Positions 8,253 through 17,147 of a stretch of DNA of 23,674 nt are shown here, in pieces. The stretch lies in assembly GCA_902500695.1 (NCBI GenBank), contig CABVRQ010000030.1:21514-45187 (forward strand). The letters run 5' to 3'. Within the stretch, counting starts at the first letter, position 1. Each line of letters starts with the position of its first letter. The position numbers and the translations under genes were made by a program. The notes under the pieces are model-generated. The model saw only the letters and a list, made by a program, of their open reading frames with translations, was not told the origin of the DNA and did no database searches. The DNA is from an uncultured Nitrospira sp. (lineage in GTDB: Bacteria > Nitrospirota > Nitrospiria > Nitrospirales > UBA8639).

Positions 8253-9360
8253 ATGAAGACCGACATGGATGGCCATAGTTTAAAGTTACAATTTGCTATC
8301 CATAGAACACATTCAACACAAAACGAGGCCACAGAGTGTTATCTCACGGGATACAGCTTGGGCGCAGCCCAAACCACCTTTTCGTCTCAGCCTGACGAGG
8401 AGCAGGAAGTTTTCCAATTCCCAAAAATTCTGATGATCAATCCGCCTGGGGCTTGTGCACCTCGACCTCCATTTTTGATGAAATGTTGGCTAACAATATC
8501 CACGATGGCACAGGTAAAATTCCTGGTTTTTTCGACAAAATGTTTCACGCTGGTTTAGAAGAATACCGGCATGGAATTTTTATGCGTCTGAGCAGAGACT
8601 GTTTATATCGGGCCTACACAGACCGGCAACTCTCCGAGGATATTCTGGCTGTGCTCATTAGAACTTCCTTTCGCCTTTCATCGGCCAACATGATTTTCAC
8701 CTCTGCCCTCCTGACTGATTCAGGATATATCAAATCCAAAAGTTGGGTCTTTTCCACGACCGTTTCAGTTACGGATCATTTCAAAGTGTCCAATCGGGTG
8801 ACATTTTTGGATTATTTCCATGAACGGTTTTTTCCGTATTATCAATGAAGGTACCCGGAGATGACCGAGCTGCGACTCATCGAAAACCTTAGCCTTGCCA
8901 GCCGGGAAGATTATCTGCAGCGTACAAGAAGAATCGGGCTTTTACATAGATGATAGTCTCCTGGAGACCCGCAAACTGGACTATCTCATAAAGGGGTTGG
9001 AATCACGTGCGAAAATTTATCCCCGCGGAGGCCATTGCGACAATCGGAACCACCGGGCCACGGCGGGTTGTATCATTTTTTTTCGTAACCCCCTCCCCGC
9101 CAACCTGGGCAGAAAACCTGTAAGGTTTATCCGACACCCACACCGATTGCTGCTCGGGCTTAGACGCATCAGGCTTCGGTCCTGGATGATCTTCCCATCC
9201 CTGGGATTTCACGAAGAATCTCGCAGACATCCTCTCTCAACCTCCAAGCTCGACTCGATCAACAAGTCCAGGACCTGGAGGGCAAGCTTAAAGAATCTCA
9301 TACGAATATGACCTGATTCGGTTTCTGTACACCAAAAGCAAGAGATGGATCTTGCGGAGT
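8253..9360 (+). pseudogene. Wrecked paralogue of the alpha/beta hydrolase-MlaA gene
   Basis: The reading moves between frames but follows the intact gene at 20372-22657 throughout: TECYLTGYSLGAAQTTF (nucleophile elbow), MINPP, STSIFDEMLANNI, SFRLSSANMIFTSALLTDSG, RVTFLDYFHERFFPYY, a stop, then ENLSLAS, RAKIYPRGGHCDN (catalytic His) and the linker helix ARLDQQVQDLEGKLKES. That helix is joined almost directly to YEYDLIRFLYTK, the extreme C-terminus of the intact protein, so essentially the whole MlaA domain is deleted. The first 160 or so residues, including the signal peptide, are also missing. Several frameshifts and in-frame stops (for example TGA at about 8846) show it is non-functional. 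The ATG at 8253 follows TAGGAGG with no spacing and is probably not a true start. Confidence 0.9.
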
Positions 9361-9413
9361 AGATGGGCATACGTACCTTTGCGGGTTCATCACATTCCTT
9401 GTATGATGCCCCC

Positions 9414-10043
9414 ATGATGATTCCATGGCCGGATAGGGAAAGTCTTAGGTGTCTTGCTCAAGCATGCCTGCTGCTGTTTCTTTTTAGTTATGGATGGGAC
9501 AGTGAAAAAGCCTATGGAGATTCTTCGAACGGCGAACTCGTGGATCTCACGGGAGGAGTCATTCCATTGCTCACCTATGATTCAGGAGGAAGCTTTTCAG
9601 GCGGAGGCGAATTATTTTCGGGGGGAAGTCTTTCCTCTCGAGGTGATGTCCGCTATCTGGTTCGAGTGAAAAATCAGACCGGTGATCCCATCGATGCCGA
9701 CTCGCTGATCCTCGTCGTCGACAAAATCCAGGAAATGGCACGGCTCCGTGATGTGACCACCAGTCTCGATATAAGAGGGACCGATGGGAATACTGAGGAT
9801 GGGAAACCGTATTTCCGGGTTCCTGTTGATGGTCAGGCAGAACTCCCCCCATACGGGGAAAGTGAATCGTTCCCCATCGAAATCAAAAACCCGGACCTTC
9901 TTCGCTTGTACCCTCCGGTCTTACGGGTGAGAGGCATTCGAAAGACGGCCTCTCATGCGTTTCAAGGTGCGCTCCAGAACTTGATCCAGGAAGGTGTCGT
10001 GACTCCCGAAGAAGCGAAAAAGGCCATGGACCAATCGCAATAG
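9414..10043 (+). CDS. Exported protein with one Ig-like domain, unassigned
   Basis: About 209 residues. A long hydrophobic signal segment (CLAQACLLLFLFSYGW) is followed by a Gly/Ser-rich stretch (DSGGSFSGGGELFSGGSLSS) and then a beta-rich segment: VRYLVRVKNQTGDPIDADSL, GKPYFRVPVDGQAELPPYGE, SFPIEIKNPDLLRLYPPVLR. The pattern of GKPYFxV, a proline-rich PYGES turn and an F-x-I-x-x-x-N-P strand is common in extracellular Ig/fibronectin-like repeats of large surface proteins; here there is a single copy. The C-terminal helix (ALQNLIQEGVVTPEEAKKAM) is reminiscent of a short SHOCT-like or oligomerisation helix. The start is uncertain: ATG at 9414 or 9417 is preferred for the signal peptide, with no clear ribosome binding site. 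It probably forms a transcription unit with the gene starting about 40 bases downstream. Confidence 0.6.
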   Translation: MMIPWPDRESLRCLAQACLLLFLFSYGWDSEKAYGDSSNGELVDLTGGVIPLLTYDSGGSFSGGGELFSGGSLSSRGDVRYLVRVKNQTGDPIDADSLILVVDKIQEMARLRDVTTSLDIRGTDGNTEDGKPYFRVPVDGQAELPPYGESESFPIEIKNPDLLRLYPPVLRVRGIRKTASHAFQGALQNLIQEGVVTPEEAKKAMDQSQ

Positions 10044-10081
10044 AAACAACGCTCGTAAGGTAAGTGCCGGTAAAATTTCGC

Positions 10082-11134
10082 ATGACGCAAGAAGGGATGA
10101 GAATAGTGGATAAACGTATTCAAGCCATGAGAATAAGCCTATTCGCTTTGGCGCTCTTCTTCATTGTGGGGATGGGAGCAGTCCTGGCCTCAAGCCAAGG
10201 AAGCCTGAATGTACCCGAACCCGTTAGCGGACATTCCATTTCCCTCGAAGAAATCACGCCTGCGGATGTCCTGGCCCGTGTTCAGTTGCTTCGGGATACC
10301 CTGGAATTGATCCGGTTTGAAATGGGAAAACCGTTGGTAACCCCGTCCGATGCCATCGCCACCAATATCCACTCCCATGAAGCCTATTTCCAAGCTCTGA
10401 CCCTCTATCATAAAGCCGATCGTCTCACGTTGGAACTCACCGGGAGCACAGGAATTCCCCCGGAGCCCATCTCGCTTTCCACTCTTGCACCTCTGCATAT
10501 CTGGAAAATGGTGAACGCGAGCTACCTTCGTATTCTGACCATCAAGGAGGAGTTAGGTCTGAAGGAAATCATTTCGGAACGCCCCGAGGATTCCGCGACA
10601 AGTCTGACAGAAACCGGACGCGCGATTGTACAAGCCAATCGCCAACTCAACCTGCTACAGGAACGCCATTTCTCACCCAGTGATGTGTCGCAACAAGTGC
10701 TTCTGGCCAGCCAGTATGCTAAACGGTTGCTGTCCCGATTTCCCCCATCAACCGTCACTTTGGAGACTCCCCCCTTAGTGAGGGGCAAACAGCCGGCCGA
10801 TGTATTCCTTCGCTTGGTTGAGTGCTATGCCATTCTGGAAAAGGTTGCGCAACAGTCCGGCATTCCGGTGCTTCATCTTGATCTGCCTGCCGCAAAAAGT
10901 GTGGGCATTTCTCAGCAATTAGAGCCAAGCGACGTCTATGATATGGCTACCCTCCTGGTCTCGGATCTCGCCTTTTTTTATACACACCTGAAAAAGCACG
11001 ACTCTCTAAAGCCCATTTCTTATCCGGGACGAACCTTCCCTTCCCTGGTTTACCAGCAAGCTACCGTCCTTCTTCATCAGTTGAAAGCACTGGAACAATT
11101 ATTGGCAAACGATCCAGAATGGCTCTCCAGATAG
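10082..11134 (+). CDS. Exported helical-repeat protein, paralogue A
   Basis: About 350 residues. A signal peptide (core LFALALFFIVGMGAVLA) precedes a fully helical protein. A motif of the form P-x-[DE]-V-[LFY] followed by an amphipathic helix recurs about every 38-44 residues: TPADVLARVQLL (59), HSHEAYFQALTL (97), LAPLHIWKMVNA (135), a weaker copy near 176, SPSDVSQQVLLA (198), QPADVFLRLVEC (237), EPSDVYDMATLL (281) and FPSLVYQQATVL (319). I do not recognise a named family. It is clearly paralogous to the gene at 12110-13138. A periplasmic scaffold or binding protein is plausible but inferred. The start is uncertain (GTG 10064, ATG 10082, 10097 or 10130 all keep the signal peptide). It lies just after the Ig-like gene on the same strand. 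Confidence 0.75.
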   Translation: MTQEGMRIVDKRIQAMRISLFALALFFIVGMGAVLASSQGSLNVPEPVSGHSISLEEITPADVLARVQLLRDTLELIRFEMGKPLVTPSDAIATNIHSHEAYFQALTLYHKADRLTLELTGSTGIPPEPISLSTLAPLHIWKMVNASYLRILTIKEELGLKEIISERPEDSATSLTETGRAIVQANRQLNLLQERHFSPSDVSQQVLLASQYAKRLLSRFPPSTVTLETPPLVRGKQPADVFLRLVECYAILEKVAQQSGIPVLHLDLPAAKSVGISQQLEPSDVYDMATLLVSDLAFFYTHLKKHDSLKPISYPGRTFPSLVYQQATVLLHQLKALEQLLANDPEWLSR

Positions 11135-11776
11135 AGAAGAAACTTTTTCTCAAAACCATTTCTTCCATCACCCGCTTGTTCCCAAGGCATACCAAACACC
11201 ATACCCTCAGTTCAACGTGCAGCAGAACCTCCGGCCAAAGGCCGGGGCCATATTATCCCAAACCCATTCAAGAACAGCAGCAGCCATGTCATACAACAAA
11301 ATGGCTGCGCTCAACCCTACGCCTGGCTCTGTGCATCACGCCAGCCTGCCATGCAGGCGGGACCAAGGGAGAAGAGTGCGGCTCCTGCAACGCGAGGCTC
11401 GACTACGCGCTAAGAAAACGAGCTGAGCAGCAACCAGAATCACGACCCGGCATCCACGGCGACAGGCCCAGGGATAAACCAGTCCCTACTTCAAGGATCG
11501 CTGGCAGGGTGAACAGAGATCTGAGTTGAATGACCGTACGCTTCCGATAAGTAGCAGAAAAACCCATATCGCAAGTCATACCGCTCTACTAACCCACCAC
11601 AGATTCTCGATCTGCCTGACCAGTGCTCTACAATCAGGCTCCCAGTATTATGGATACGCTTAAAGCCGCTGATCCAATTGTTGTGCGTATAGTGTGACAA
11701 ACGATAAGTCGGTATCCTGGAACTCGTCCGAGTTCGAATTCGCCGGTTGTAGCGAAGCGACATGTTGGGAAGCTTG
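11135..11776. other. Gene-poor gap between the two paralogues
   Basis: No supported gene. It contains compact hairpins: CCGGCC-AAA-GGCCGG near 11229-11243 and GCCTGC-CAT-GCAGGC near 11344-11358. On the minus strand, the frame of the small membrane protein at 11777 continues for about 80 codons broken by several stops (ending in a hydrophobic LAIWVFLLLIGS), so the gap may be the decayed tail of a longer gene. Confidence 0.35.
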
Positions 11777-12010
11777 TCAGGTTTGAGAGATCGGCCAATG
11801 AGAGTCGGCGAAAGCATTGGAACCCATATTTGAGGCAGATTCACGGAATTTCGAGAATTGAGGAGACGGGGAAATCGGCTTAGGCTCATCCTCTGTAAAG
11901 ACTCCGAACCTCAAGATGATCATGAGTAGAAGGAATAAGAACCACACAATAAAATTTTGTTCATCGATATGTTCTCCTGATGATGTCTTCTGTGTTTCTT
12001 TCGCACTCAT
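11777..12010 (-). CDS. Small single-helix membrane protein, possibly truncated
   Basis: 77 residues: a polar N-terminus, one strong transmembrane helix (FIVWFLFLLLMIILRFGVF) at about residues 23-41, and a Ser/Pro-rich polar tail. The ATG at 12010 is preceded by AAAGGACATTC, a good ribosome binding site at correct spacing. The frame stays largely readable past the TGA at 11777, with scattered stops, so this may be the surviving N-terminus of a larger gene. It lies about 100 bases downstream of paralogue B on the same strand and may share its transcript. No family is recognisable. Confidence 0.45.
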   Translation of the reverse strand: MSAKETQKTSSGEHIDEQNFIVWFLFLLLMIILRFGVFTEDEPKPISPSPQFSKFRESASNMGSNAFADSHWPISQT

Positions 12011-12109
12011 GAATGTCCTTTGGCACAACACAAAAACATCTATCAGGTCTGTCGCCCCGGATTTTCGTTGATGGATCGTGTCATCATAGGTGATCGAGTG
12101 CCTCCGGCC

Positions 12110-13138
12110 TCAAGGGCGAACAGTCGATTGCATCCAATCAGGATGAGATTGAACCTGTCTTTGTAAAACCTGCAATTGAGCCAGAAGTCCACCTACCTGT
12201 TGATACACATGAGAAGGCAAGATAGGACCATGAAGTCTGACCGTTTGGGGGGGAGACGTATGAGGAAGATGGGCATGTAGATACGCGAGTTCAGAGATGA
12301 CCAGGGTGCCTAAATCGTAGACATCATTTGACTGAATATCGGGACGGTCAAGATTTTGAGGGGCCAACGTTAACATTTGAATGTTGGAGGCCCTGGCGAT
12401 GCTTCCTAACACCATATAGCAATCAATGAGATGATCATAGCTATTCCATGACTTGCGCCCTCGTTCAAGGGAAGGGAGAGGAGCAGGCCCGGGAGCATGA
12501 GGAAATTGCCGCAAAAGGTGCGTGGTGTATTCAATGCCCAGACTGACCAATTCTGCAGCATCCCTCGGAGAGAATTGATGCATCAGTAAAAGATTGAGTT
12601 GAGTATTCGCCAATCCAATAACAAAAAAGACCTGATTCGGGGGAGTTTCTGCATCGGCCAAAGCTTCACTATTAGTCAGAGGAAGCCCGAGTTGCTGCTT
12701 AAGAGACAGGATTCGATGTAGAGAAGTATCGATCATTTTCCATACATGAAATGGACGGATATCGCCCGGGTCTCCTTCTGTTTCAGTGGGCTCTGATTCT
12801 TCGGTGAGTTCCGTTACCAACCGGGCCACTTTTTGATTAAGCGTTTTGGCTTGAAAGAACACCTCATGCGGAGTCGCATCTTCAACCAGGAGGCCTACTT
12901 CTCGACTCTTGAGTTTCCCCATTTCAAAACGGATGTCGTCCAGTTCTTTCCGAACCAGTTGGACACGTGCGAACACATCAGCCGGTGTGATGGATTGAAT
13001 TGAAAGTTCATGACCACTCACGGGAGGAGGGGTTGTGATGGCCTTGGTCATTCCAGGACTTGCCATTGGAAAAATAAATAACACTCCAATTATCACTCCG
13101 ACTTTGAGCATGTGTAATGTTTGAATCGGGGAATGCAT
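12110..13138 (-). CDS. Exported helical-repeat protein, paralogue B
   Basis: 342 residues with a signal peptide (core VGVIIGVLFIFPMASPGM). It aligns along its whole length with the protein at 10082-11134: both share PVSGH, ITPADVxARVQLxR, IRFEMGK, HxWKMxxxSxxRIL, QLNLL, DVYDxxTLxxSxLA and VYQQ. The repeat motif occurs about eight times and is clearer here in the fourth copy (TPPNQVFFVIGLANTQLNLL). An insertion rich in Glu/Thr (EESEPTETEGDPGD) separates repeats two and three. The ATG at 13138 has AAAAGG about nine bases upstream. It converges on paralogue A, consistent with an inverted duplication that has since diverged strongly. Role unknown; probably periplasmic or envelope-associated. Confidence 0.75.
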   Translation of the reverse strand: MHSPIQTLHMLKVGVIIGVLFIFPMASPGMTKAITTPPPVSGHELSIQSITPADVFARVQLVRKELDDIRFEMGKLKSREVGLLVEDATPHEVFFQAKTLNQKVARLVTELTEESEPTETEGDPGDIRPFHVWKMIDTSLHRILSLKQQLGLPLTNSEALADAETPPNQVFFVIGLANTQLNLLLMHQFSPRDAAELVSLGIEYTTHLLRQFPHAPGPAPLPSLERGRKSWNSYDHLIDCYMVLGSIARASNIQMLTLAPQNLDRPDIQSNDVYDLGTLVISELAYLHAHLPHTSPPQTVRLHGPILPSHVYQQVGGLLAQLQVLQRQVQSHPDWMQSTVRP

Positions 13139-13563
13139 TAGTTGTCGCCTTTTGTGAAAGCCCAGATCTCTCCCGTCGAACCTGACTGAGGAATTCGCTG
13201 GCTGCTGTTGTCCATGTTGTTTTTCTTAAATGACCATTTTCGTTGAACACCCTCATTCCAACATTTTCGACACTCCCTTCCAGCTTCCTTCCACATCTGA
13301 GGATATAACCCCGAGTGAACGGTTCGACGTTCTGCTGGGCATTGATAACGGCATCCACCAACAATACTAGTGTCCTCTCACATTTGAATGCGAACTAGCT
13401 TTAATGAGAACGACCTGGGACAGCATAATATTCCTTAGCGCAATAATGCCTATATATGTTCGTGAGAACCCACGAGCCCTCAGCCTCCCCGGATTTCACG
13501 ATGTGTATTTTTAATGTTCATTGATAGGAGGATATCAAAAATTCCTTCCTCACTAATGAAGAA
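13139..13563. other. Gap upstream of paralogue B
   Basis: It should hold the promoter of paralogue B. A minus-strand open frame covers most of it and runs into the paralogue B gene from a TTG, but has no good ribosome binding site and no recognisable sequence, so I do not call it. Confidence 0.35.
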
Positions 13564-13590
13564 CCCCGCAGCAAGCTAACGGGGAATTTT
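13557..13590 (-). terminator. Intrinsic terminator, possibly bidirectional
   Basis: CCCCG (13564-13568) and CGGGG (13580-13584) form a stem with an 11-base loop. On the minus strand TTCTTC follows; on the plus strand AATTTTC follows. It lies about 80 bases beyond the stop of the gene at 13667-14749. Confidence 0.5.
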
Positions 13591-13666
13591 CAAGTTAAAA
13601 AAAAAGGGAAGGAAATGGCGTTGCTTCATCCCCTCCCCTCTCTTTTTTAAGTACCGTGCGGTGTGA

Positions 13667-14749
13667 TTATTCCGTTTTCTTACGAATGCCTTCAAAGATT
13701 TCTTCGAAATAGGGGCCCATCAACCCACGGGCAACTGGATGCTTTGTCGAGGATCCGAAACCTGCCACTCCATCGGTGGAAATACGATAGAGGGAAACCA
13801 ACAGCGCACCCTCTTTCGTGGGAAGTGCGCCCCCGATTGACTGCAGGCCGTTATATTCGTGGCTGGCATAAAAGTGTCGATCAACCACTACATACGCATC
13901 GCCCTCATTGAATAACATTCGATGGCTCAAGACCAATGTCGGACGGCTAAACACATCAACATTGGCCCAATTAAACCGTGTCTCGAGTTGCTTCGCCTGG
14001 ATGGCTGGATATTTAAGTAAGATTTGATGAAAGGAGGGAAAGTATTTGGCGACAAGTTTTGCCTCATTGGTGGCCAGAAGAAGATCCTGACTCAATTCAA
14101 ACATCTCGTCCTTACCACGAGCGTAGGGAGCAATGCCTGACAGACCTTTTTCGCGATAGGATTGGTACCGCGCCAGTAATAGTTCCCGCACCAATGCCTC
14201 GACTTCAGCTTGGGATCCGCCTTTGGCCTTGAGGGCCTGAAAAGCGGAGATTTCCTTCTGGTCCAAATTTAACGTATCGCCCGGCTCAGCTTCGAGATAG
14301 CGTTTGGCTTCTTTTTCCCCATTAGGTTGCAATTTCACTCCTGCAAAGTCTTTTACTGTGGCCTTGTCAGGGATCTCGCCAAACGCAGTCACCGCGCCGA
14401 CAAGCTTAAATACGACGGCCTCGCGCCAGAGCGGAAGTAAATTGTCAGGGGTCTTCGGCACCAACAAAACGGCTCCCAGCGCCAGTTCCCGATCTGAGCC
14501 TTCTTCGGTCGTAAATCGCACAATCTCTCCCTTGAGGACATCCTTCCGTTCACCGTCGGAGAGAGGCAAGGCCTTAAGCAATTCCTCGGCCGTGGGAACG
14601 GCCATCGCAGGACTGGAGAAGGCCACCAGGATCAAACAGATACTGACCAGCACCTCAACCACGATCGCGAACTCAGATTTTAAAAAACCTCTCTTTACCG
14701 AAGGAAATAAAAAAGAAAGATTCCCGGTAGATGAAACCCACATAGTCAT
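13667..14749 (-). CDS. Exported protein of unknown function
   Basis: 360 residues. A long N-terminal region contains a hydrophobic signal segment (VVEVLVSICLILVAFSS) ending in PAMA before VPTAEELLKALPLSDGER. The mature protein is soluble and mixed alpha/beta, with distinctive blocks SDRELALGAVLLV, GDTLNLDQKEISAFQAL, LLLARYQSYREKGLSGIAPY, LVLSHRMLFNEGDAYVVVDR and FYASHEYNGLQSIGGALP. The two histidines in the C-terminal half (LSHR, YASHEYN) are possible ligands, but nothing proves an enzyme. I recognise the sequence as a type seen in environmental Gram-negatives but cannot name a family. The ATG at 14749 is well supported: CAGGAGGGGGAA precedes it. It is monocistronic with a terminator downstream. 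Confidence 0.75.
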   Translation of the reverse strand: MTMWVSSTGNLSFLFPSVKRGFLKSEFAIVVEVLVSICLILVAFSSPAMAVPTAEELLKALPLSDGERKDVLKGEIVRFTTEEGSDRELALGAVLLVPKTPDNLLPLWREAVVFKLVGAVTAFGEIPDKATVKDFAGVKLQPNGEKEAKRYLEAEPGDTLNLDQKEISAFQALKAKGGSQAEVEALVRELLLARYQSYREKGLSGIAPYARGKDEMFELSQDLLLATNEAKLVAKYFPSFHQILLKYPAIQAKQLETRFNWANVDVFSRPTLVLSHRMLFNEGDAYVVVDRHFYASHEYNGLQSIGGALPTKEGALLVSLYRISTDGVAGFGSSTKHPVARGLMGPYFEEIFEGIRKKTE

Positions 14750-15178
14750 TTCCCCCTCCTGATAAAAAACCCATTATTGAAAATACACCTGGCATTAGAT
14801 TTTCAAGGTTAGGACCAAGATTGCTAGAAAGCAAACACCTATTCCATTGAAATGAAGAACGATTGCACCCGCAAAAAGGCTAAAGGGGGTTCAGAAAGAA
14901 TAGCTTCCTCTTCCCGGTTTACAGAACTCGATGATCAGTTCCGACAATTTGCCTTTCCTTTTTATTCCTCACATAATATGACAATAATACAGCCAATATC
15001 TATGCAGAAATCGAGATTGGAACAACAATGAACCAGGTGATGACGGACATCAAAGAAGCATTCAACCGTTCTTTCTGAAGGATGGGCACTTTTCAAAATT
15101 TGTCTTTGGGGTCCGGCTAAATCCTGCAGAGAAACTCAATAGCACAAAAAACATGGAAATCGTAAGGAGGACTTGAGG
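14750..15178. other. Intergenic region between divergent genes
   Basis: No gene is supported. It should carry promoters for both the exported protein (minus) and the ABC1 kinase (plus). For the latter, TAATAT (14974-14979) is a good -10 box with a poor TTGCCT (14949-14954) at 19-base spacing; this is only tentative. Confidence 0.3.
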
Positions 15179-16867
15179 ATGGGGCTCCAATCTAAAATGG
15201 CCGACCTGGGTCGGATGCATGAAATCGTCAGGGCATTCAGTATCGCGGGATTCGGCGATATTTTTAAAAAAATGGGGCTTGAAGCCGCAGCTGAACAGGC
15301 AGGCAAGATTATGGGGTGGAAGCACTCAGAGGATATTGCCCACCTTGAACGTCCTCAGCGTATACGGAAACTCTTTGAAGTACTCGGGCCAACGTTTGTC
15401 AAACTTGGTCAAATCCTGGCCACTCGCCCTGACCTATTCGGACCTGAGTGGATCAGTGAATTTGAAAAACTCCAATCACAGGCACCACTACTGGACTTCG
15501 AAGAGCTTCGCCCTCAGATCGAAGAGGACTTGGGAGCCCCCCTTGAAGACCTCTTCGCAGAGGTGGATACCAAACCACTGGCTGCCGCTTCCATGGCCCA
15601 GGTTCACCGGGCCACGTTGAAAGACGGAACAAAAGTCGTACTCAAAATTCAACGCCCCGGAATCCGGGAAAAGATCGAAGCCGATATGCGTCTATTAACA
15701 TACGTGGCCTCGTTAGCAGAAAATAACGTTCCGGAACTAGCCACCTATCATCCTCAAAAAGTTGCTCAGCAATTCGTGAAATCCTTGCAGAATGAACTGA
15801 ACTTTATGACGGAAGGGCAGAATGCGGAGCAAGTCTCGGCCAACTTCGAGGACAATGACCAGGTCGTGATTCCCAAGATTTTCTGGGAATGGACAAAGGA
15901 ACGCATTAGCGTGCAGGAATTTGTGGAAGGGATACCCGGGGTGAATATTCAAGCCATCGATGAAGCAGGGATGGACCGCAAACGCATTGCCCAGACGGGG
16001 GCCAATGCTGTGCTCAAAATGATTATGGTTGATGGATTATTCCATGCGGATCCCCACCCGGGAAATTTTTTCATTTTGCCGGGTGAACGTATCGCCTTCA
16101 TCGACTTTGGCATGATTGGACGCGTCTCTGAAATCAGGCGACAACAAATCATGAGACTGTTGCAGGCATTGTTACAAAATGACGCCGAGGGCCTCTGCAC
16201 GATTCTTTTACAATGGTCTGAGCGGGAAGGAGAAGACCCGGGTGACCTCTTGGGACCCGTTGATGAATTTCTGGGCAAGTATTCCGGAAGATCCATGGAA
16301 CATTTGAATCTGTCTGTTATGGTAGGGGACTTGTTAGGGTTGGTCCGGAATAACAATCTTACCATGCCTCCCGATCAGGCAATGCTTCTCAAAGTTTTTG
16401 TGTCCCTGGAAGGGGCATTTAAGAAACTTGACCCTGGTTTTGACATGATGGTCGCGATACAGCCCACCCTTCAAGAGGCTGTGCTCAACCAGTTGTCTCC
16501 CAAAGCACTCGGGAAACGCGGTCTCAAAGTTCTCATACAATATTTAGAGTTATTCGCTGACATACCCAAGGAGATACGCCGTGGAATCTATACCGTCAAA
16601 ACCGGAAATCTAAAATTTTGTATAGAACTGACTCAGCTTGATGAACTCAAACACGTGCTCATACGAGCCGTCAGTCGACTGGCGGTGGCTGCGATAACCT
16701 CAGCGCTGGTCATCGGAACCTCGATTGTTATGGCTCTTTCTAAAGGCCCTATCATCGGGGGGATCAATATCTTTGAAATTTTTGGGGTTGGGGCCATCAT
16801 TGGTGGAGTTTTAATTCTCCTTGCCATGATGCGGGACAAAACCTGGAAAAAAAATCTGGGGGAATGA
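15179..16867 (+). CDS. ubiB: ABC1/UbiB-family atypical kinase
   Basis: 562 residues, the usual size for UbiB/ABC1 (ADCK-type) proteins, which support quinone biosynthesis or lipid homeostasis at the inner membrane through ATP binding. Seen here: the family-specific KxGQ motif in FVKLGQILATRPD (75-78), the alanine-rich loop replacing the glycine loop (PLAAASMAQVHRA, 133-145), the ATP lysine in VVLKIQRPG (156), the Glu of NELNFMTE, the catalytic loop HADPHPGN (289-296) and the metal site DFG (309-311). Two C-terminal transmembrane segments (about 500-522 and 533-555) end the protein. I chose the ATG at 15179 because GTAAGGAGG sits eight bases upstream; a TTG at 15173 is in frame. No ubiquinone or menaquinone genes lie nearby, so the exact role is open; the symbol marks the family. 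Confidence 0.92.
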   Translation: MGLQSKMADLGRMHEIVRAFSIAGFGDIFKKMGLEAAAEQAGKIMGWKHSEDIAHLERPQRIRKLFEVLGPTFVKLGQILATRPDLFGPEWISEFEKLQSQAPLLDFEELRPQIEEDLGAPLEDLFAEVDTKPLAAASMAQVHRATLKDGTKVVLKIQRPGIREKIEADMRLLTYVASLAENNVPELATYHPQKVAQQFVKSLQNELNFMTEGQNAEQVSANFEDNDQVVIPKIFWEWTKERISVQEFVEGIPGVNIQAIDEAGMDRKRIAQTGANAVLKMIMVDGLFHADPHPGNFFILPGERIAFIDFGMIGRVSEIRRQQIMRLLQALLQNDAEGLCTILLQWSEREGEDPGDLLGPVDEFLGKYSGRSMEHLNLSVMVGDLLGLVRNNNLTMPPDQAMLLKVFVSLEGAFKKLDPGFDMMVAIQPTLQEAVLNQLSPKALGKRGLKVLIQYLELFADIPKEIRRGIYTVKTGNLKFCIELTQLDELKHVLIRAVSRLAVAAITSALVIGTSIVMALSKGPIIGGINIFEIFGVGAIIGGVLILLAMMRDKTWKKNLGE

Positions 16868-16885
16868 AGGACCAGAGTGGCTTAG

Positions 16886-16925
16886 GCAGAGTCCTTCGTC
16901 GGTTACTCGACGGAATAACAATTTT
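16886..16925 (+). terminator. Possible terminator after the ABC1 kinase
   Basis: TCCTTCGTCG and CGACGGAA form an imperfect stem with a short loop, followed by TAACAATTTTC. It is placed about 20 bases beyond the kinase stop. The T run is poor. Confidence 0.3.
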
Positions 16926-17097
16926 CAAAATCCACTAACCGATAAGAGGCAGCTTGAATGCTCCCATGTCGCGAATTTTCTTCGGGAACAACTCGGTGAA
17001 CCCTCATAGGGTTCTCCCGTGACCGACTCGGATTCCCATACCACCGTTCATGATTTCACCATGGCCTAAGGAGATTTTGTCATTGGTCAGTATCTGA

Positions 17098-17123
17098 ATA
17101 TTCCCATTCGATAATGGGAATAT
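17098..17123. repeat. Perfect 11-bp inverted repeat
   Basis: ATATTCCCATT (17098-17108), a four-base CGAT spacer and AATGGGAATAT (17113-17123) form a perfect palindrome 24 bases before the start of the small ORF at 17148. It could be a repressor operator or an RNA hairpin in a leader. The ATTCCCAT half-site recurs near 17031. Confidence 0.75.
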
Positions 17124-17147
17124 GTTTACCATAGTGGGAGGGAATCA

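Noticed and set aside
11577..11660. A tRNA-like segment on the minus strand (GTAGAGCACTGGTC followed by a 5-bp stem with a 7-base loop).
   Set aside because: The base before the putative anticodon is not T, no T-arm with TTCGA follows at the right distance, and no acceptor stem can be formed.
13008..13364. A 118-codon minus-strand frame running into the start of paralogue B.
   Set aside because: It starts at TTG with no good ribosome binding site, shares about 130 bases with a well-supported gene, and shows no recognisable motif.
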